From Gulosibacter sp. 10 (GTDB lineage: Bacteria; Actinomycetota; Actinomycetes; Actinomycetales; Microbacteriaceae), in NCBI RefSeq assembly GCF_900163695.1, contig NZ_FUIC01000011.1, positions 124,001 through 188,000 of the forward strand: DNA of 64,000 nucleotides. The letters run 5' to 3'. Made by a program: the position numbers and the translations under genes. A model generated the notes under the pieces. It had not been told where the DNA came from and did not search any database. It saw only the letters and a list, made by a program, of their open reading frames with translations. Shown in pieces: positions 31,755 through 40,829 of this stretch. The first letter of the stretch is position 1; each line of letters opens with the position of its first letter.

Positions 31755-32708
31755 GTGGCCAAACAGAAGTCGAACAATCCGACCCAGCAACCCCGCGGCG
31801 GCGGCGTCAAGGGCGGTCGCGCGACCGTCGGCGACTGGATCGAGGGCGCGCGCCTGCGCACGCTGCCCCTCGCGCTGGTGCCGGTCATCCTCGGCACTGC
31901 GGCGGCGATCGCCGTCGAGCCGGGACAGTACCACTGGGTCCGCGCGCTCGCGGCCCTCGGAGTCGCGCTCGCGCTGCAGATCGGCGTGAACTACGCGAAC
32001 GACTACTCCGATGGCATCCGCGGCACCGACGACCACCGGGTGGGCCCGCCGCGGCTCACCGGCTCGGGCCGGGTGCGGCCCGCGGTGGTCCGCACCGTCG
32101 CCTTCGCCTTCTTCGGGGCGGCGGGGCTGCTCGGCCTGTGGCTGTGCTTCGCCACGCAGCAGTGGTGGCTGCTCGCGGTGGGCGCGGCGGCCATCCTCGC
32201 GGCGTGGTTCTACACCGGCGGCAAGCGCCCCTACGGCTACGCGGGGCTCGGCGAGGTGTTCGTCTTCATCTTCTTCGGCCTCGTCGCGACGATCGGCACG
32301 GCCTTCGTGCAGGTGCTGTTCGTGCCGCAGCCGGCCTGGTTCCTCGCCGTCGCGGCAGGGCTGTTCTCCTGCGCCGTGCTCATGGTGAACAACATCCGCG
32401 ACATCCCCACCGATACGCTCGCGGGCAAGCGCACCCTCGCGGTGCGGATGGGCGTGCGCGGCTCCCGGGTGGTGTTCGGGCTGTTCGCGCTGCTGCCGTT
32501 CCTCGTGACCGTCATGTTCGGCTTCGTCTACCCGAACGCGCTGTTCGCGCTGTTCGCGCTGCTGCTCGCCGTCCCGTCGGTGATCATCACCTCGACCACC
32601 ACGACCCCGAAGGACCTCGTCCTCGCCCTCAAGCTCATCTCGCTCGGCGCGCTGCTCTGGGCGCTGCTGATGGGCGTCGGGCTCGTGCTGCCGGGGTTCG
32701 TGCTCTAG
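31755..32708 (+). CDS. menA: 1,4-Dihydroxy-2-naphthoate polyprenyltransferase
   Basis: A 317-residue UbiA-superfamily membrane enzyme that attaches the isoprenoid chain to DHNA. The Mg/diphosphate motif NYANDYSDGIRGTD is at about residues 77-90, followed by RLTGSG. The second Asp-rich motif is NNIRDIPTDTLAGKRTL. It has eight or nine membrane helices. The GTG at 31755 fits a leaderless mRNA. It is separated from menD by two small genes. Confidence 0.95.
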   Translation: MAKQKSNNPTQQPRGGGVKGGRATVGDWIEGARLRTLPLALVPVILGTAAAIAVEPGQYHWVRALAALGVALALQIGVNYANDYSDGIRGTDDHRVGPPRLTGSGRVRPAVVRTVAFAFFGAAGLLGLWLCFATQQWWLLAVGAAAILAAWFYTGGKRPYGYAGLGEVFVFIFFGLVATIGTAFVQVLFVPQPAWFLAVAAGLFSCAVLMVNNIRDIPTDTLAGKRTLAVRMGVRGSRVVFGLFALLPFLVTVMFGFVYPNALFALFALLLAVPSVIITSTTTTPKDLVLALKLISLGALLWALLMGVGLVLPGFVL

Positions 32709-32762
32709 CGGGAGGTGCGGGAGCGCATCCCCTCGCGTGCGCGGGCCGCCGAGGAGCGAACG

Positions 32763-33218
32763 TCAGTCGCGCTTCCCACCATCCGGATTCCGCTCGGCGC
32801 CGTGTTCTGGCGCATCCGAGCGCTCGCGCCCTTCGTCGGCGTCGGCCGGGGATCCCTTGTCGGGGACGTCGCCCCCGGAGGTTTCGGGCGCCGGCGTGCC
32901 GGCCGCGTCGTCCCGCCCTGCGGCCTCGGCCTCCTGCGCGTCGAGGATCTCGTCCTCCTCGACGTCGATGGGGCGCCGGGTATCGATCCTGCCCCGTTCC
33001 CGGGCCTCCTGGCGGTCCTGGAACGACTTGGCGATCATCGTGCGGTGCTCGTGGAGGAAGATCTCGGTGACCGAGAGGTTCACGATCGTGGCGACGACCA
33101 GCCCGACGAGCCAGTTCCACTGCCAGCCGGGCAGCACCAGCATGATGATCGCGAACGGCACGATGAAGGCGAGGACGCGGACGATGGTGTAGATGACCCA
33201 GGCGCGGGAGGTGTTCAT
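32763..33218 (-). CDS. DUF4229-type two-TM protein with acidic tail
   Basis: A 151-residue protein with two membrane helices (about 8-30 and 35-52), then LSVTEIFLHEHRTMIAKSF. A long hydrophilic tail rich in Asp, Glu, Gly and Ala follows from about residue 85. This matches the small actinobacterial DUF4229 proteins that are often found beside menaquinone genes. No function is known. It points toward menA and is divergent from the PLDc_N protein. Confidence 0.75.
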   Translation of the reverse strand: MNTSRAWVIYTIVRVLAFIVPFAIIMLVLPGWQWNWLVGLVVATIVNLSVTEIFLHEHRTMIAKSFQDRQEARERGRIDTRRPIDVEEDEILDAQEAEAAGRDDAAGTPAPETSGGDVPDKGSPADADEGRERSDAPEHGAERNPDGGKRD

Positions 33219-33224
33219 CCGGCC

Positions 33225-33230
33225 AGTCTA
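33225..33230 (-). promoter_or_regulatory. -10 box of leaderless DUF4229 gene promoter
   Basis: TAGACT on the minus strand lies 6 nt before the ATG at 33218. Confidence 0.55.
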
Positions 33231-33268
33231 CGAAAGGGCCGTGACGGCGGTGATCAGTCGCCGCCAAG

Positions 33269-33274
33269 TAGACT
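33269..33274 (+). promoter_or_regulatory. -10 box of leaderless promoter for the PLDc_N-menD pair
   Basis: TAGACT is followed by 7 nt and the ATG at 33282. Confidence 0.6.
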
Positions 33275-33281
33275 GCCGTGC

Positions 33282-33746
33282 ATGGGACGTTGGATCATTC
33301 TCGGCATCGTCGTGGCCGTGGCACTCACCATCTACGCGGTGGTCGACTGCGCTATGACGGACGGCCGCCGCGCGCGGGTGCTGCAGAAGCCGATCTGGAT
33401 CATCGTCGTGCTGCTGATCCCCGTCATCGGGCCGCTGCTGTGGATCTTCATCGGCAAGGGCAACGGCCAGGCCAAGGCCCAGCGCATCCCGCCCGAGGAC
33501 TCGCAGGTCTACGGCGACACGATGACCGTCCGCAACGAGCACGACGACCGCATCGCGGAGCTCGAGGAGCAGATGCGCCTGCTCGACGAGGAGATCGAGC
33601 GCGACCGCCAGAACACGATGCGCAACCATCCCTCGAGCCACACGGGCGGCGCCTCGGTCGTCGACGGCGAGGACGACGAGGGCGACGACTCCGACGAGAC
33701 CACCGACTCCGAGTCGAACGGCGATGACGAGGGTCGCCGCCAGTGA
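33282..33746 (+). CDS. PLDc_N-domain membrane protein
   Basis: A 154-residue protein with two N-terminal membrane helices (about 4-24 and 37-58). They resemble the PLDc_N segment that precedes cardiolipin synthase catalytic domains (AVVDCAMTDGRRARVLQKPIW, LLIPVIGPLLWIFIG). The rest is a charged coiled-coil-like stretch (IAELEEQMRLLDEEIER) and an Asp/Glu/Ser-rich tail. There is no HKD motif, so it is not a phospholipase. Its TGA overlaps the GTG of menD, hence the two genes share one transcript. Function unknown. Confidence 0.82.
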   Translation: MGRWIILGIVVAVALTIYAVVDCAMTDGRRARVLQKPIWIIVVLLIPVIGPLLWIFIGKGNGQAKAQRIPPEDSQVYGDTMTVRNEHDDRIAELEEQMRLLDEEIERDRQNTMRNHPSSHTGGASVVDGEDDEGDDSDETTDSESNGDDEGRRQ

Positions 33747-35773
33747 CCCCGGGCGCGCCCGGCTCGCCCGCGCTTGACGCCTCCATCGAGCTGCTGCTCG
33801 CCGCGGTGGAGCGGGGAGTCCGCGACATCGTCGTGTGCCCCGGCTCGCGCTCGCAGGCCCTCGCGCTCGTCGCCGCCGAGCTCGAGCGGATCGGCGCGGC
33901 GCGGCTCCACGTCCGCATCGACGAGCGCTCCGCGGCCTTCTTCGCACTCGGCATCGCCCGCGAATCCGATCGGCCCGTGCCGGTCATCACGACCTCCGGC
34001 ACCGCCGTCGCCAATCTCGCCCCGGCGATGCTCGAGGCGCTGCACGCCGGGGTCCCGCTCGTCGCGCTGACCGCCGACCGCCCCGAGGAGCTGCAGGGCA
34101 CCGGCGCGAACCAGACCACCCGCCAGCCCGGGCTCTTCGGCCCGGAGGTGCCGGTGGTCTCTCTCCCCGCGCCGACGGGCGCGGAGCCGGACCTGTATCG
34201 CGCCGCGGGGGCGGCCATCGCGGATGCGCGGGGCGCCTGGCACTGCAACGTCGCCTTCCGCGAGCCGCTCTCGGGGCCGGTGCCGGATCTGTCCGCAAGA
34301 ATGGACGGCGCGGTGCGGCTGCTCGGCGCCGGCGGGGAGGACGCGGGCCTGCCGGCCCCGCGGACGCTCGAGGCATGGCCTGGGAAGGACGGCGACCGGC
34401 GCATCCGCGACGGGGAGCCCGGCCGCGGCCTGCCCGCGGAGCTCGCGGCAGCGATCTCGGACGACCTCGCGGCGCACGCCGGCCCCGGCGCCGTCGGGGC
34501 GCCCGCCGACGGCACCCCGGGGAGCGTCCCGGCCCTGGACGCGGCGCCGCTGCTCGAGTTCGGCGCGCTGCCGCCGCTCCGAGGAACCGCGACGGGCGGC
34601 GCCTCGGCGCCCGCTTCGGCGGAGCCCGCTCCCGCGATCGAGATCGACCCCGCCGAGTGGCCGGACGCCGTGGTGGTGGCGGGCGACCGGGCCGGGGAGC
34701 TCGGCGAGCGGCTCGCGCGCCAGGGCGGCTGGCCTCTCATCGCCGAGGTCTCGAGCGGATCCCGGTTCGGCCGCAACGCCATCGCGCACTACCGCGCGCT
34801 GCTCGGCGCGAACAGCCCCGTCCCCGCGCTGCGGGACGCGATCGAGCTCGTGATCGTCGTGGGCCATCCGACCCTGAGCCGCGAGGTGCCGGACCTGCTG
34901 GGCCGCGAGGGCGTGCGAGTCGTCGCGGTCGATCAGCCGGGGGCGCCGCGATTCCGGCCGCACGAGCGCGTCGAGGCGGCGTCCGAGGTGCGGGTCCTCG
35001 CATTCGGCTCGGCCCTCCCGGCCGGCTCCGCGAAGACGGCCCCGCTGCGGGAGGAGGCCGAGGCCCGGCTGCATGACTGGATCGCGGCCGACCGCAGGCT
35101 GCAGGTCGAGCTCGACTCGGATCCGGAGGCCCCCGACGTCCGGGCGTCGCGGAGCGCCGACTTCCGCGAGCGGGCGCGGTTCGGCCGCGCCGAGCTCGCC
35201 GTCTCGCGCGAGCCGGCGAGCCGGGAGATGCTCGTCGACTCGGTGTGGCGGCTCACGTGGCCGCACGACCGGCTGCACGTCGCGGCGTCGCGACTCATCC
35301 GCGACCTCGACTCGCGCGTGCCGGGCAAGCGCATCAGGGTGCACGCGAACCGCGGCCTCGCCGGGATCGACGGCACGATCGCCTCCGGCCTCGGCGTCGC
35401 GCACGCGAGCCAGCACGGCGAGCACGGTCCCTCGCGCACGGGCACGACCCGGGTGCTGATGGGCGACCTCGCGTTCCTCCACGACGCGGGATCGCTGCTG
35501 GTGGGCCAGGGCGGGGAGGACGCGCCGCGCATCCAGATCGTCGTCGGCAACGACGGCGGCGGCACGATCTTCGACTCGCTCGAGGTGGCGTCCTCCGCGC
35601 GGGCCGAGGCCTTCGACCGGGTGCAGTTCACGCCGCGCGAGGCGGACATCCGGGCGATCGCCGAGGCCTACGGCTGGGCCTACCGCCGGGCGACCACGCG
35701 CGGCACGCTCGAGGAGGCGCTGACCGACCGCACCGAGCGCCTGCTCGTGATCGAGGTACCGCTGCCGCGCTAG
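33743..35773 (+). CDS. menD: SEPHCHC synthase (MenD)
   Basis: A 676-residue thiamine diphosphate enzyme that joins isochorismate and 2-oxoglutarate, the first committed step to menaquinone. The N-terminal VVCPGSRSQALALVA, HVRIDERSAAFFALG, TTSGTAVANLAPAMLEA and TADRPEELQGTGANQT are characteristic. The ThDP/Mg site near the C-terminus reads LMGDLAFLHDAGSLL with VGNDGGGTIFDSL. It is about 100 residues longer than E. coli MenD because of extra loops in the middle. The GTG at 33743 overlaps the preceding stop by 4 bases. Confidence 0.95.
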   Translation: MTPGAPGSPALDASIELLLAAVERGVRDIVVCPGSRSQALALVAAELERIGAARLHVRIDERSAAFFALGIARESDRPVPVITTSGTAVANLAPAMLEALHAGVPLVALTADRPEELQGTGANQTTRQPGLFGPEVPVVSLPAPTGAEPDLYRAAGAAIADARGAWHCNVAFREPLSGPVPDLSARMDGAVRLLGAGGEDAGLPAPRTLEAWPGKDGDRRIRDGEPGRGLPAELAAAISDDLAAHAGPGAVGAPADGTPGSVPALDAAPLLEFGALPPLRGTATGGASAPASAEPAPAIEIDPAEWPDAVVVAGDRAGELGERLARQGGWPLIAEVSSGSRFGRNAIAHYRALLGANSPVPALRDAIELVIVVGHPTLSREVPDLLGREGVRVVAVDQPGAPRFRPHERVEAASEVRVLAFGSALPAGSAKTAPLREEAEARLHDWIAADRRLQVELDSDPEAPDVRASRSADFRERARFGRAELAVSREPASREMLVDSVWRLTWPHDRLHVAASRLIRDLDSRVPGKRIRVHANRGLAGIDGTIASGLGVAHASQHGEHGPSRTGTTRVLMGDLAFLHDAGSLLVGQGGEDAPRIQIVVGNDGGGTIFDSLEVASSARAEAFDRVQFTPREADIRAIAEAYGWAYRRATTRGTLEEALTDRTERLLVIEVPLPR

Positions 35774-35774
35774 G

Positions 35775-35856
35775 GGCTCCGGGCGCAGATGCGTCGAAGT
35801 CCGCGGTTATCGGGCCGTCCGAACAGCGATCTGCGACGCATCCGCGCGCCGGAGCC
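35775..35856. terminator. Long imperfect inverted repeat between convergent menD and menF
   Basis: GGCTCCGG...GATGCGTCG (35775-35796) pairs with CGACGCATC...CCGGAGCC (35834-35856), giving a stem of about 21 bp with one small bulge and a 37-nt loop. It fills nearly the whole convergent gap. It may end transcription from both sides. No T-run follows, so a different role is possible. Confidence 0.5.
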
Positions 35857-35862
35857 GCCGGC

Positions 35863-37140
35863 TCAGCCCAGCGCGTCGGCGATCGGCCGGAACTTCGGGA
35901 GCGTCTCGGCGAACTCCTCGTCGGGGTCCGAGCCGTCCACGATGCCGCCGCCCGCGTAGGCGGTGACGCCGCCGTCGGCCGCGACCTCGGCGCCGCGCAG
36001 CGCCACGACCCACTCGCCGTCGCCCGCCGCCGAGAGCCAGCCGGCCGGCCCGGCGTAGCGCCGCCGGTCGAAGGGCTCGAGCTCCTCGATCGCGGCCACC
36101 GCCTCGCGCCGGGGGGTGCCGCCGACCGCGGCCGTGGGATGCAGCGCCTCCACGAGGTCGAGCACGCTCGACCCCTCGGGGAGGGTGCCGCGGATGTCGC
36201 TCGCGAGGTGCCACACGTTCGGCAGCCGCAGCAGGAAGGGCTCGGGGGAGGCCGTGAGCCCGGTCTCCGGATCCTCGTGAGTGTCGAGCCCGCGGAGCGA
36301 GTCGATGGCCGAGTCGATCGCGAAGCGGTGCTCGGCGCGGTTCTTCTCGGAGGCGGCGAGCGCGTCGCGCGCGGCCAGGTCCGCGGCCTCGTCGGCGCCC
36401 CGCGGCAGCGTGCCCGCGAGCACGCGGGCCGTCACCGAGCGGCCGATCACCCGGACGAGCATCTCCGGGCTCGCGCCGAGGAGGCCGTCCACCGCGTACG
36501 TCCACGTCTCGGGGTAGGCCGCGGCGAGCCGGCGCACGATATGGCGCCGATCCGTCCCCTCCGGCAGGCGGCCGCGCTGGTCGCGCGAGACCACCACCTT
36601 CGTGAACTCGCCGGCGCGGATGCGCGCGATGGCCGAGGCCACCGCCTCGCGGTGGCGCTCCCGGCCCATGACGCCGGGCTCGAGTTCCGTGCGCGCGTCC
36701 TCGCCGTGCGGCAGGGGGACGGGCAGCCGCACGGGCACGGTCGGCACCGGGCCCGCGTCGGCGGCGTCGCGCGCGACGGAGATCTCGGTCATGAACGCGC
36801 GGCCGTCCACCCGGCCGATCACGATCTCCGGCACCTCGAGGACGCTCGCGGCGGCCGAGGACCCCGAGAACGCGAAGGCGCCGAAGGCGATCAGCCCGGA
36901 GCCGGGCAGCCGGATCGAGTCCTCCACCCGGGCCTCGGCCACGATCCGGGCCCACGCGCGGCGGGCGTCGCGGATGCGGGAGGGGCCCGAGAACTCGGCG
37001 CGCCAGGCCGAGCCGCGCCCGACCATCCCGTCGCCGCGCCGCAGCCAGGCCGAGGGGGAAAGCGGATCGGCGAATCGCAGCAGATCGCCCGGATCAGCGA
37101 TGGGGCGAGTGCGAGCTCGGAGTCGAGGGATGCCGTTCAC
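35863..37140 (-). CDS. menF: Isochorismate synthase
   Basis: A 425-residue chorismate-binding enzyme of the MenF/EntC/DhbC type that turns chorismate into isochorismate. The C-terminal catalytic domain shows FTKVVVSRDQRG, LLGASPEMLVRV, VLAGTLPRGAD, KNRAEHRF, LHPTAAVGGTPR and YAGGGIVDGSDPDEEF. It converges on menD, the enzyme that uses its product. The GTG start at 37140 follows a TAGGCT box by 8 nt. Because the gene is in the menaquinone block rather than beside siderophore genes, MenF is the better name. Confidence 0.93.
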   Translation of the reverse strand: MNGIPRLRARTRPIADPGDLLRFADPLSPSAWLRRGDGMVGRGSAWRAEFSGPSRIRDARRAWARIVAEARVEDSIRLPGSGLIAFGAFAFSGSSAAASVLEVPEIVIGRVDGRAFMTEISVARDAADAGPVPTVPVRLPVPLPHGEDARTELEPGVMGRERHREAVASAIARIRAGEFTKVVVSRDQRGRLPEGTDRRHIVRRLAAAYPETWTYAVDGLLGASPEMLVRVIGRSVTARVLAGTLPRGADEAADLAARDALAASEKNRAEHRFAIDSAIDSLRGLDTHEDPETGLTASPEPFLLRLPNVWHLASDIRGTLPEGSSVLDLVEALHPTAAVGGTPRREAVAAIEELEPFDRRRYAGPAGWLSAAGDGEWVVALRGAEVAADGGVTAYAGGGIVDGSDPDEEFAETLPKFRPIADALG

Positions 37141-37292
37141 GTCGTCTCAGCCTAGTCCTCTCCCGGAATCGCCCGCGCCGCCGGTCTTCGCCCCGGGAAC
37201 GGCCCGAGACCGCGGAGCAGCGCCGGGGGAGCCGGGGAAACGGCCCCGCCGACCCCCTCCTTCCGGAGGGGGTGCGTCTTGACGGCACGGGA

Positions 37293-37298
37293 TAGGAT
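37293..37298 (+). promoter_or_regulatory. -10 box of leaderless menG promoter
   Basis: TAGGAT is followed by 7 nt and the GTG at 37306. This spacing decided the start choice for menG. Confidence 0.55.
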
Positions 37299-37305
37299 GA
37301 AGGGC

Positions 37306-38034
37306 GTGACCAAAGTCGACCTCGAAAAGCGCCCCGCCGATGTGTCGAGCATGTTCGATCGCGTCTCGCGAAAGTACGACCTGACGAACGACGTGCTCAC
37401 CGCGGGCATCGCGCCCTATTGGCGCGCGCGGACGCGGCAGGCGATCGACCCGCGTCCCGGCCAGCGCGTGCTCGACGTCGCGTGCGGCACCGGCACGGTC
37501 TCGCGCATCCTCGCCGACCACGGCGCCGAGGTCACCGGGCTCGACTTCTCCAAGGGCATGATCGAGGAGGGCATCAGGCGCCACGGCGACCATCCGAACA
37601 TCGCCTTCCAGCAGGGGGACGCGACCGACCTGCCCTTCGAGGACGGCAGCTTCGACGTCACGACGGTGAGCTTCGGCATCCGCAACGTGCAGCGGCCCGA
37701 GAAGGCGCTCGCGGAGATGCTGCGCGTCACCCGGCCCGGCGGCCGGATCGTGGTGTGCGAGTTCTCGCGCCCCACGAACGCCGTGATCGGCTGGGGATAC
37801 GACACCTACATGAACGTCGCGATGCCCGGCATCGTCAAGCTCGTCTCCTCCGATCCGGAGGCCTACGACTACCTCTTCAAGTCCATCCAGGACTGGCCCG
37901 ATCAGCGCACCTTCGCGAGCTGGCTGCGCGAGGCGGGCTACGAGCAGGTCGCGCACCGCAACCTCGCCTACGGCATCGTCGCGCTGCACCGCGGCGTCAA
38001 GCCGATCCCCACGACCGCGCAGGAGAGCAATTGA
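37306..38034 (+). CDS. menG: Demethylmenaquinone methyltransferase
   Basis: A 242-residue SAM-dependent methyltransferase of the UbiE/MenG family, the last step of menaquinone synthesis. It begins with VSSMFDRVSRKYDLTND. The SAM site is VLDVACGTGTVSRIL (motif I), followed by GLDFSKGMIEEG, and the family signature near the middle is TVSFGIRNVQRPEKAL. The GTG at 37306 is preferred because it sits 7 nt from a TAGGAT box. ATG 37297 is the alternative. Its stop overlaps the TTG start of the polyprenyl synthase gene. Confidence 0.93.
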   Translation: MTKVDLEKRPADVSSMFDRVSRKYDLTNDVLTAGIAPYWRARTRQAIDPRPGQRVLDVACGTGTVSRILADHGAEVTGLDFSKGMIEEGIRRHGDHPNIAFQQGDATDLPFEDGSFDVTTVSFGIRNVQRPEKALAEMLRVTRPGGRIVVCEFSRPTNAVIGWGYDTYMNVAMPGIVKLVSSDPEAYDYLFKSIQDWPDQRTFASWLREAGYEQVAHRNLAYGIVALHRGVKPIPTTAQESN

Positions 38035-39152
38035 CCGCCCAGCCCTCGGCGACCCGCCGGCCCGCGCACGGCAACGTGAGCTCGAAGTTCGCGGGCAAGC
38101 TGTTCGGCCGCCCGGCCGAGCGCAAGCTCAAGGCGACCCTCGACGACGGCCTCGCGCGCGTGGAGGACACGCTGCTGGAGCAGGTGCAGTACGCGGACGA
38201 GGTGGCGCAGGTCACGACCTCCTACCTGCTCGGCGCCGGCGGCAAGCGCCTGCGGCCCATGCTCGTGCTGCTCAGCGCCCAGCTCGGCCCCGACCCGGAC
38301 GCGGATGCGGTGCTCACCGCGGCAGCCGCGACCGAGATCACGCATCTCGCCTCGCTCTACCACGACGACGTCATGGACGAGGCCACGCTGCGCCGCGGCG
38401 TCACCGCCGCGCACCTGCGCTGGAGCAACTCCACCGCGATCCTCGCGGGCGACCTGCTGTTCGCCCGCGCCTCGCAGATGTTCTCGCACCTGGGGGCCGA
38501 GGCCATCCGGCTGCAGGCCACCGTGTTCGAGCGGCTCGTGCTGGGGCAGATGCACGAGACCATCGGCCCCTCCGAGGACGAGGACCGCATCGAGCACTAC
38601 CTGCGCGTGCTCGCCGACAAGACCGGCTCGCTCATCGGTGCCGCCACCGAGTTCGGCATCATGCTCTCGGGCGCGCCGCAGGAGTACCGGCCCGCGCTGG
38701 CGGAGTTCGGCGAGGCGGTGGGCGTCGCCTTCCAGATCGTCGACGATGTGATCGACCTCTCGCCGAGCGCCGAGACCACCGGCAAGCGCGCCTGCACCGA
38801 CCTGCGCGCCGGCGTCGAGACCCTGCCCGTGCTGCTCCTCGAGCGCCGGGCCCAGGAGGGCGACGAGGAAGCGGCGGATCTGCTCCGGCGCATCCGCACC
38901 CGCGTCTCCGGCTCGGAGCCCGGCAGCGCCGACCCGACGCTCGCGCGCGAGGACGCCGCGGGCTCCAGCGATCCCGAAGAAGTGGATGCGATCATCGCGG
39001 AGCTGCGCGAGCACGCCGTGACCGCGCAGACCGTCGAGACGGCCCAGGAGCACGTGCGGCGGGCGACGGGCTCGCTCGACGTGCTGCCGAACGGCGTCGT
39101 GAAGACGGCGCTGCGCGAGTTCGCGGAGCGCCTCGTCACACGGGACTTCTAG
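38031..39152 (+). CDS. Polyprenyl diphosphate synthase
   Basis: A 373-residue trans-prenyltransferase that builds the long isoprenoid diphosphate, probably the menaquinone side chain given the overlap with menG. The first Asp-rich motif is YHDDVMDEA, the second is QIVDDVIDLSPSAETTGK, and GAGGKRLRPML is the diphosphate-binding segment near the front. The TTG at 38031 overlaps the menG stop by 4 bases and has AGGAGAG upstream. A region of about 60 residues near 285-325 contains an insertion rich in Ser, Pro, Gly and Glu. Chain length cannot be read from the sequence. Confidence 0.92.
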   Translation: MTAQPSATRRPAHGNVSSKFAGKLFGRPAERKLKATLDDGLARVEDTLLEQVQYADEVAQVTTSYLLGAGGKRLRPMLVLLSAQLGPDPDADAVLTAAAATEITHLASLYHDDVMDEATLRRGVTAAHLRWSNSTAILAGDLLFARASQMFSHLGAEAIRLQATVFERLVLGQMHETIGPSEDEDRIEHYLRVLADKTGSLIGAATEFGIMLSGAPQEYRPALAEFGEAVGVAFQIVDDVIDLSPSAETTGKRACTDLRAGVETLPVLLLERRAQEGDEEAADLLRRIRTRVSGSEPGSADPTLAREDAAGSSDPEEVDAIIAELREHAVTAQTVETAQEHVRRATGSLDVLPNGVVKTALREFAERLVTRDF

Positions 39153-39234
39153 CGCGCCCCGACCCGGGGCGCCCAGGCGGCGGGCCGTCGGCCCGCCGAG
39201 ACACGAGAGGGCCGCTGGCCCGGGGAGGTTACGA

Positions 39235-40596
39235 ATGTCGAAACTGCGCGTCGCCGTGGTGGGGGCCGGACCGGCCGGCATCTACGCGTCGGACATCCTG
39301 CGGAAGGAGGCCGAGGGCCGCCACGAGGTCTCGATCGACCTGTTCGACCGTCTCCCCGCGCCCTACGGGCTCGTCCGCTACGGTGTCGCCCCGGACCATC
39401 CCCGCATCAAGGGCGTCGTGAACGCGCTGCGCGACGTGCTCGACAACGGCGGCATCCGGGTCTTCGGCAACGTCGACTTCGGCCGCGACATCACGATCGA
39501 GGACCTCCGCGAGCGGTACCACGCGGTGATCTTCGCGACGGGCGCGATGCACGACGCGCCCCTCGACATCCCCGGCATTGAGGCCGAGGGCTCCTACGGC
39601 GCCGCCGACTTCGTGAACTGGTACGACGGGCATCCGGACGTCCCGCGCGAGTGGCCGCTCGACGCCGAGCACGTCGCGGTGGTCGGCAACGGCAACGTGG
39701 CGCTCGACGTCGCGCGCGTGCTCGCGAAGCAGGCCGACGACATGCTCCCCACCGAGATCCCCGAGAACGTGTACCGCGGGCTCGGCGACTCGAAGGTCAC
39801 CGACGTGCACGTGTTCGGCCGCCGCGGCCCGCTGCAGGTGAAGTTCACCCCGCTCGAGCTGCGCGAGCTCGGCGAGGTGCCGGACACCGACATGGTCGTG
39901 TACGAGGAGGACTTCGACCGCGATCCCGCCGCCGACGAGGAGTCGAAGCGCAACAAGCAGCTGCTCGTCATCAGCCGCATCTTCGGCAAGTGGCGCGCGG
40001 CGGATGCGCCGACCGGGGCGAGCCGCCGCATCCACCTGCACTTCTGGTCGCGCCCGCACGAGGTGCTCGCCGACGAGCGGGGGCGCGTGCGCGCGCTGCG
40101 CGTCGAGCGCACCGAGCCCGACGGCTCGGGCGGCGTGCGCGGCACCGGTGAGATGCGCGACTACGAGATCGGCCAGCTCTACCGCGCCGTGGGCTACTTC
40201 GGATCCCCGCTCGAGCAGGTGCCCTACGACCCCGAGCGCGGCGTCATCCCCAACGACGGCGGCCGCGTGGTCGACGCGGGCGGCGAGCAGCTGCCGGGCA
40301 TGTACGCCACCGGCTGGATCAAGCGCGGGCCGGTCGGCCTCATCGGCCACACGAAGTCGGACGCCAAGGAGACCATCGAGCACCTGCTCGCGGGCGAGGA
40401 GACCTGGTGGCGGCCGAGCATCGAGGACGAGAACGAGATCCTCGGGCTGCTCGAGGAGCGCCGGGTGCGCTTCACCGACCTCGAGGGCTGGCACAACCTC
40501 GACTCGCACGAGATCTCGCTGGGCGAGCCCCACGAGCGCGAGCGCATCAAGGTTGTGGACCGCGACGAGATGCTGCGCATCTCGCGCGAGGACTGA
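39235..40596 (+). CDS. fprA: FAD/NADPH oxidoreductase, ferredoxin-NADP reductase FprA type
   Basis: A 453-residue adrenodoxin reductase-like flavoprotein. It has an N-terminal FAD motif (VAVVGAGPAGIYASD), the FprA-typical DRLPAPYGLVRYGVAPDHP stretch, an NADPH-binding motif VAVVGNGNVALDVARVL, and TGWIKRGPVGLIGHTKSDA near the C-terminus. It moves electrons between NADPH and ferredoxins, for example for P450s or redox biosynthesis. It stands alone after the polyprenyl synthase gene. GGGGAGG lies at 39221-39227 ahead of the ATG. Confidence 0.95.
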   Translation: MSKLRVAVVGAGPAGIYASDILRKEAEGRHEVSIDLFDRLPAPYGLVRYGVAPDHPRIKGVVNALRDVLDNGGIRVFGNVDFGRDITIEDLRERYHAVIFATGAMHDAPLDIPGIEAEGSYGAADFVNWYDGHPDVPREWPLDAEHVAVVGNGNVALDVARVLAKQADDMLPTEIPENVYRGLGDSKVTDVHVFGRRGPLQVKFTPLELRELGEVPDTDMVVYEEDFDRDPAADEESKRNKQLLVISRIFGKWRAADAPTGASRRIHLHFWSRPHEVLADERGRVRALRVERTEPDGSGGVRGTGEMRDYEIGQLYRAVGYFGSPLEQVPYDPERGVIPNDGGRVVDAGGEQLPGMYATGWIKRGPVGLIGHTKSDAKETIEHLLAGEETWWRPSIEDENEILGLLEERRVRFTDLEGWHNLDSHEISLGEPHERERIKVVDRDEMLRISRED

Positions 40597-40665
40597 CCCC
40601 GGCTCGTACCCTGCCCCGTCTCCGGCCGCCCCGCCCCGTTTGCGGCAGGGCCGATCGGCGGGGCC

Positions 40666-40718
40666 GGGGCGAATACCCTCGCCATGCCGGTGGCCGGGTT
40701 CGCTCGGCTATTCGTCCC
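40666..40718 (+). repeat. 53-bp palindromic element, copy E
   Basis: The left arm is GGGGCGAATACCC (two mismatches to consensus, at positions 11 and 12 counting the pairing) and the right arm is the consensus GGCTATTCGTCCC. The centre ends GGGTTCGCTC, as in copy H. Confidence 0.85.
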
Positions 40719-40829
40719 GGTTGGGGGAGAGCGCAGCGCGTGCGCCGGACGGGCGCGGTGCTGGTAGCTCTGCTGGTAGCGGGGAGCGGATGAACCCGGC
40801 GCCGGCTGGGATGGCGGTTCGCCCGGTTC

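Noticed and set aside
33282-33746. Truncated cardiolipin synthase
   Set aside because: It matches only the two-helix N-terminal segment and continues into a different charged tail. It is co-transcribed with menD and looks like a complete small protein.
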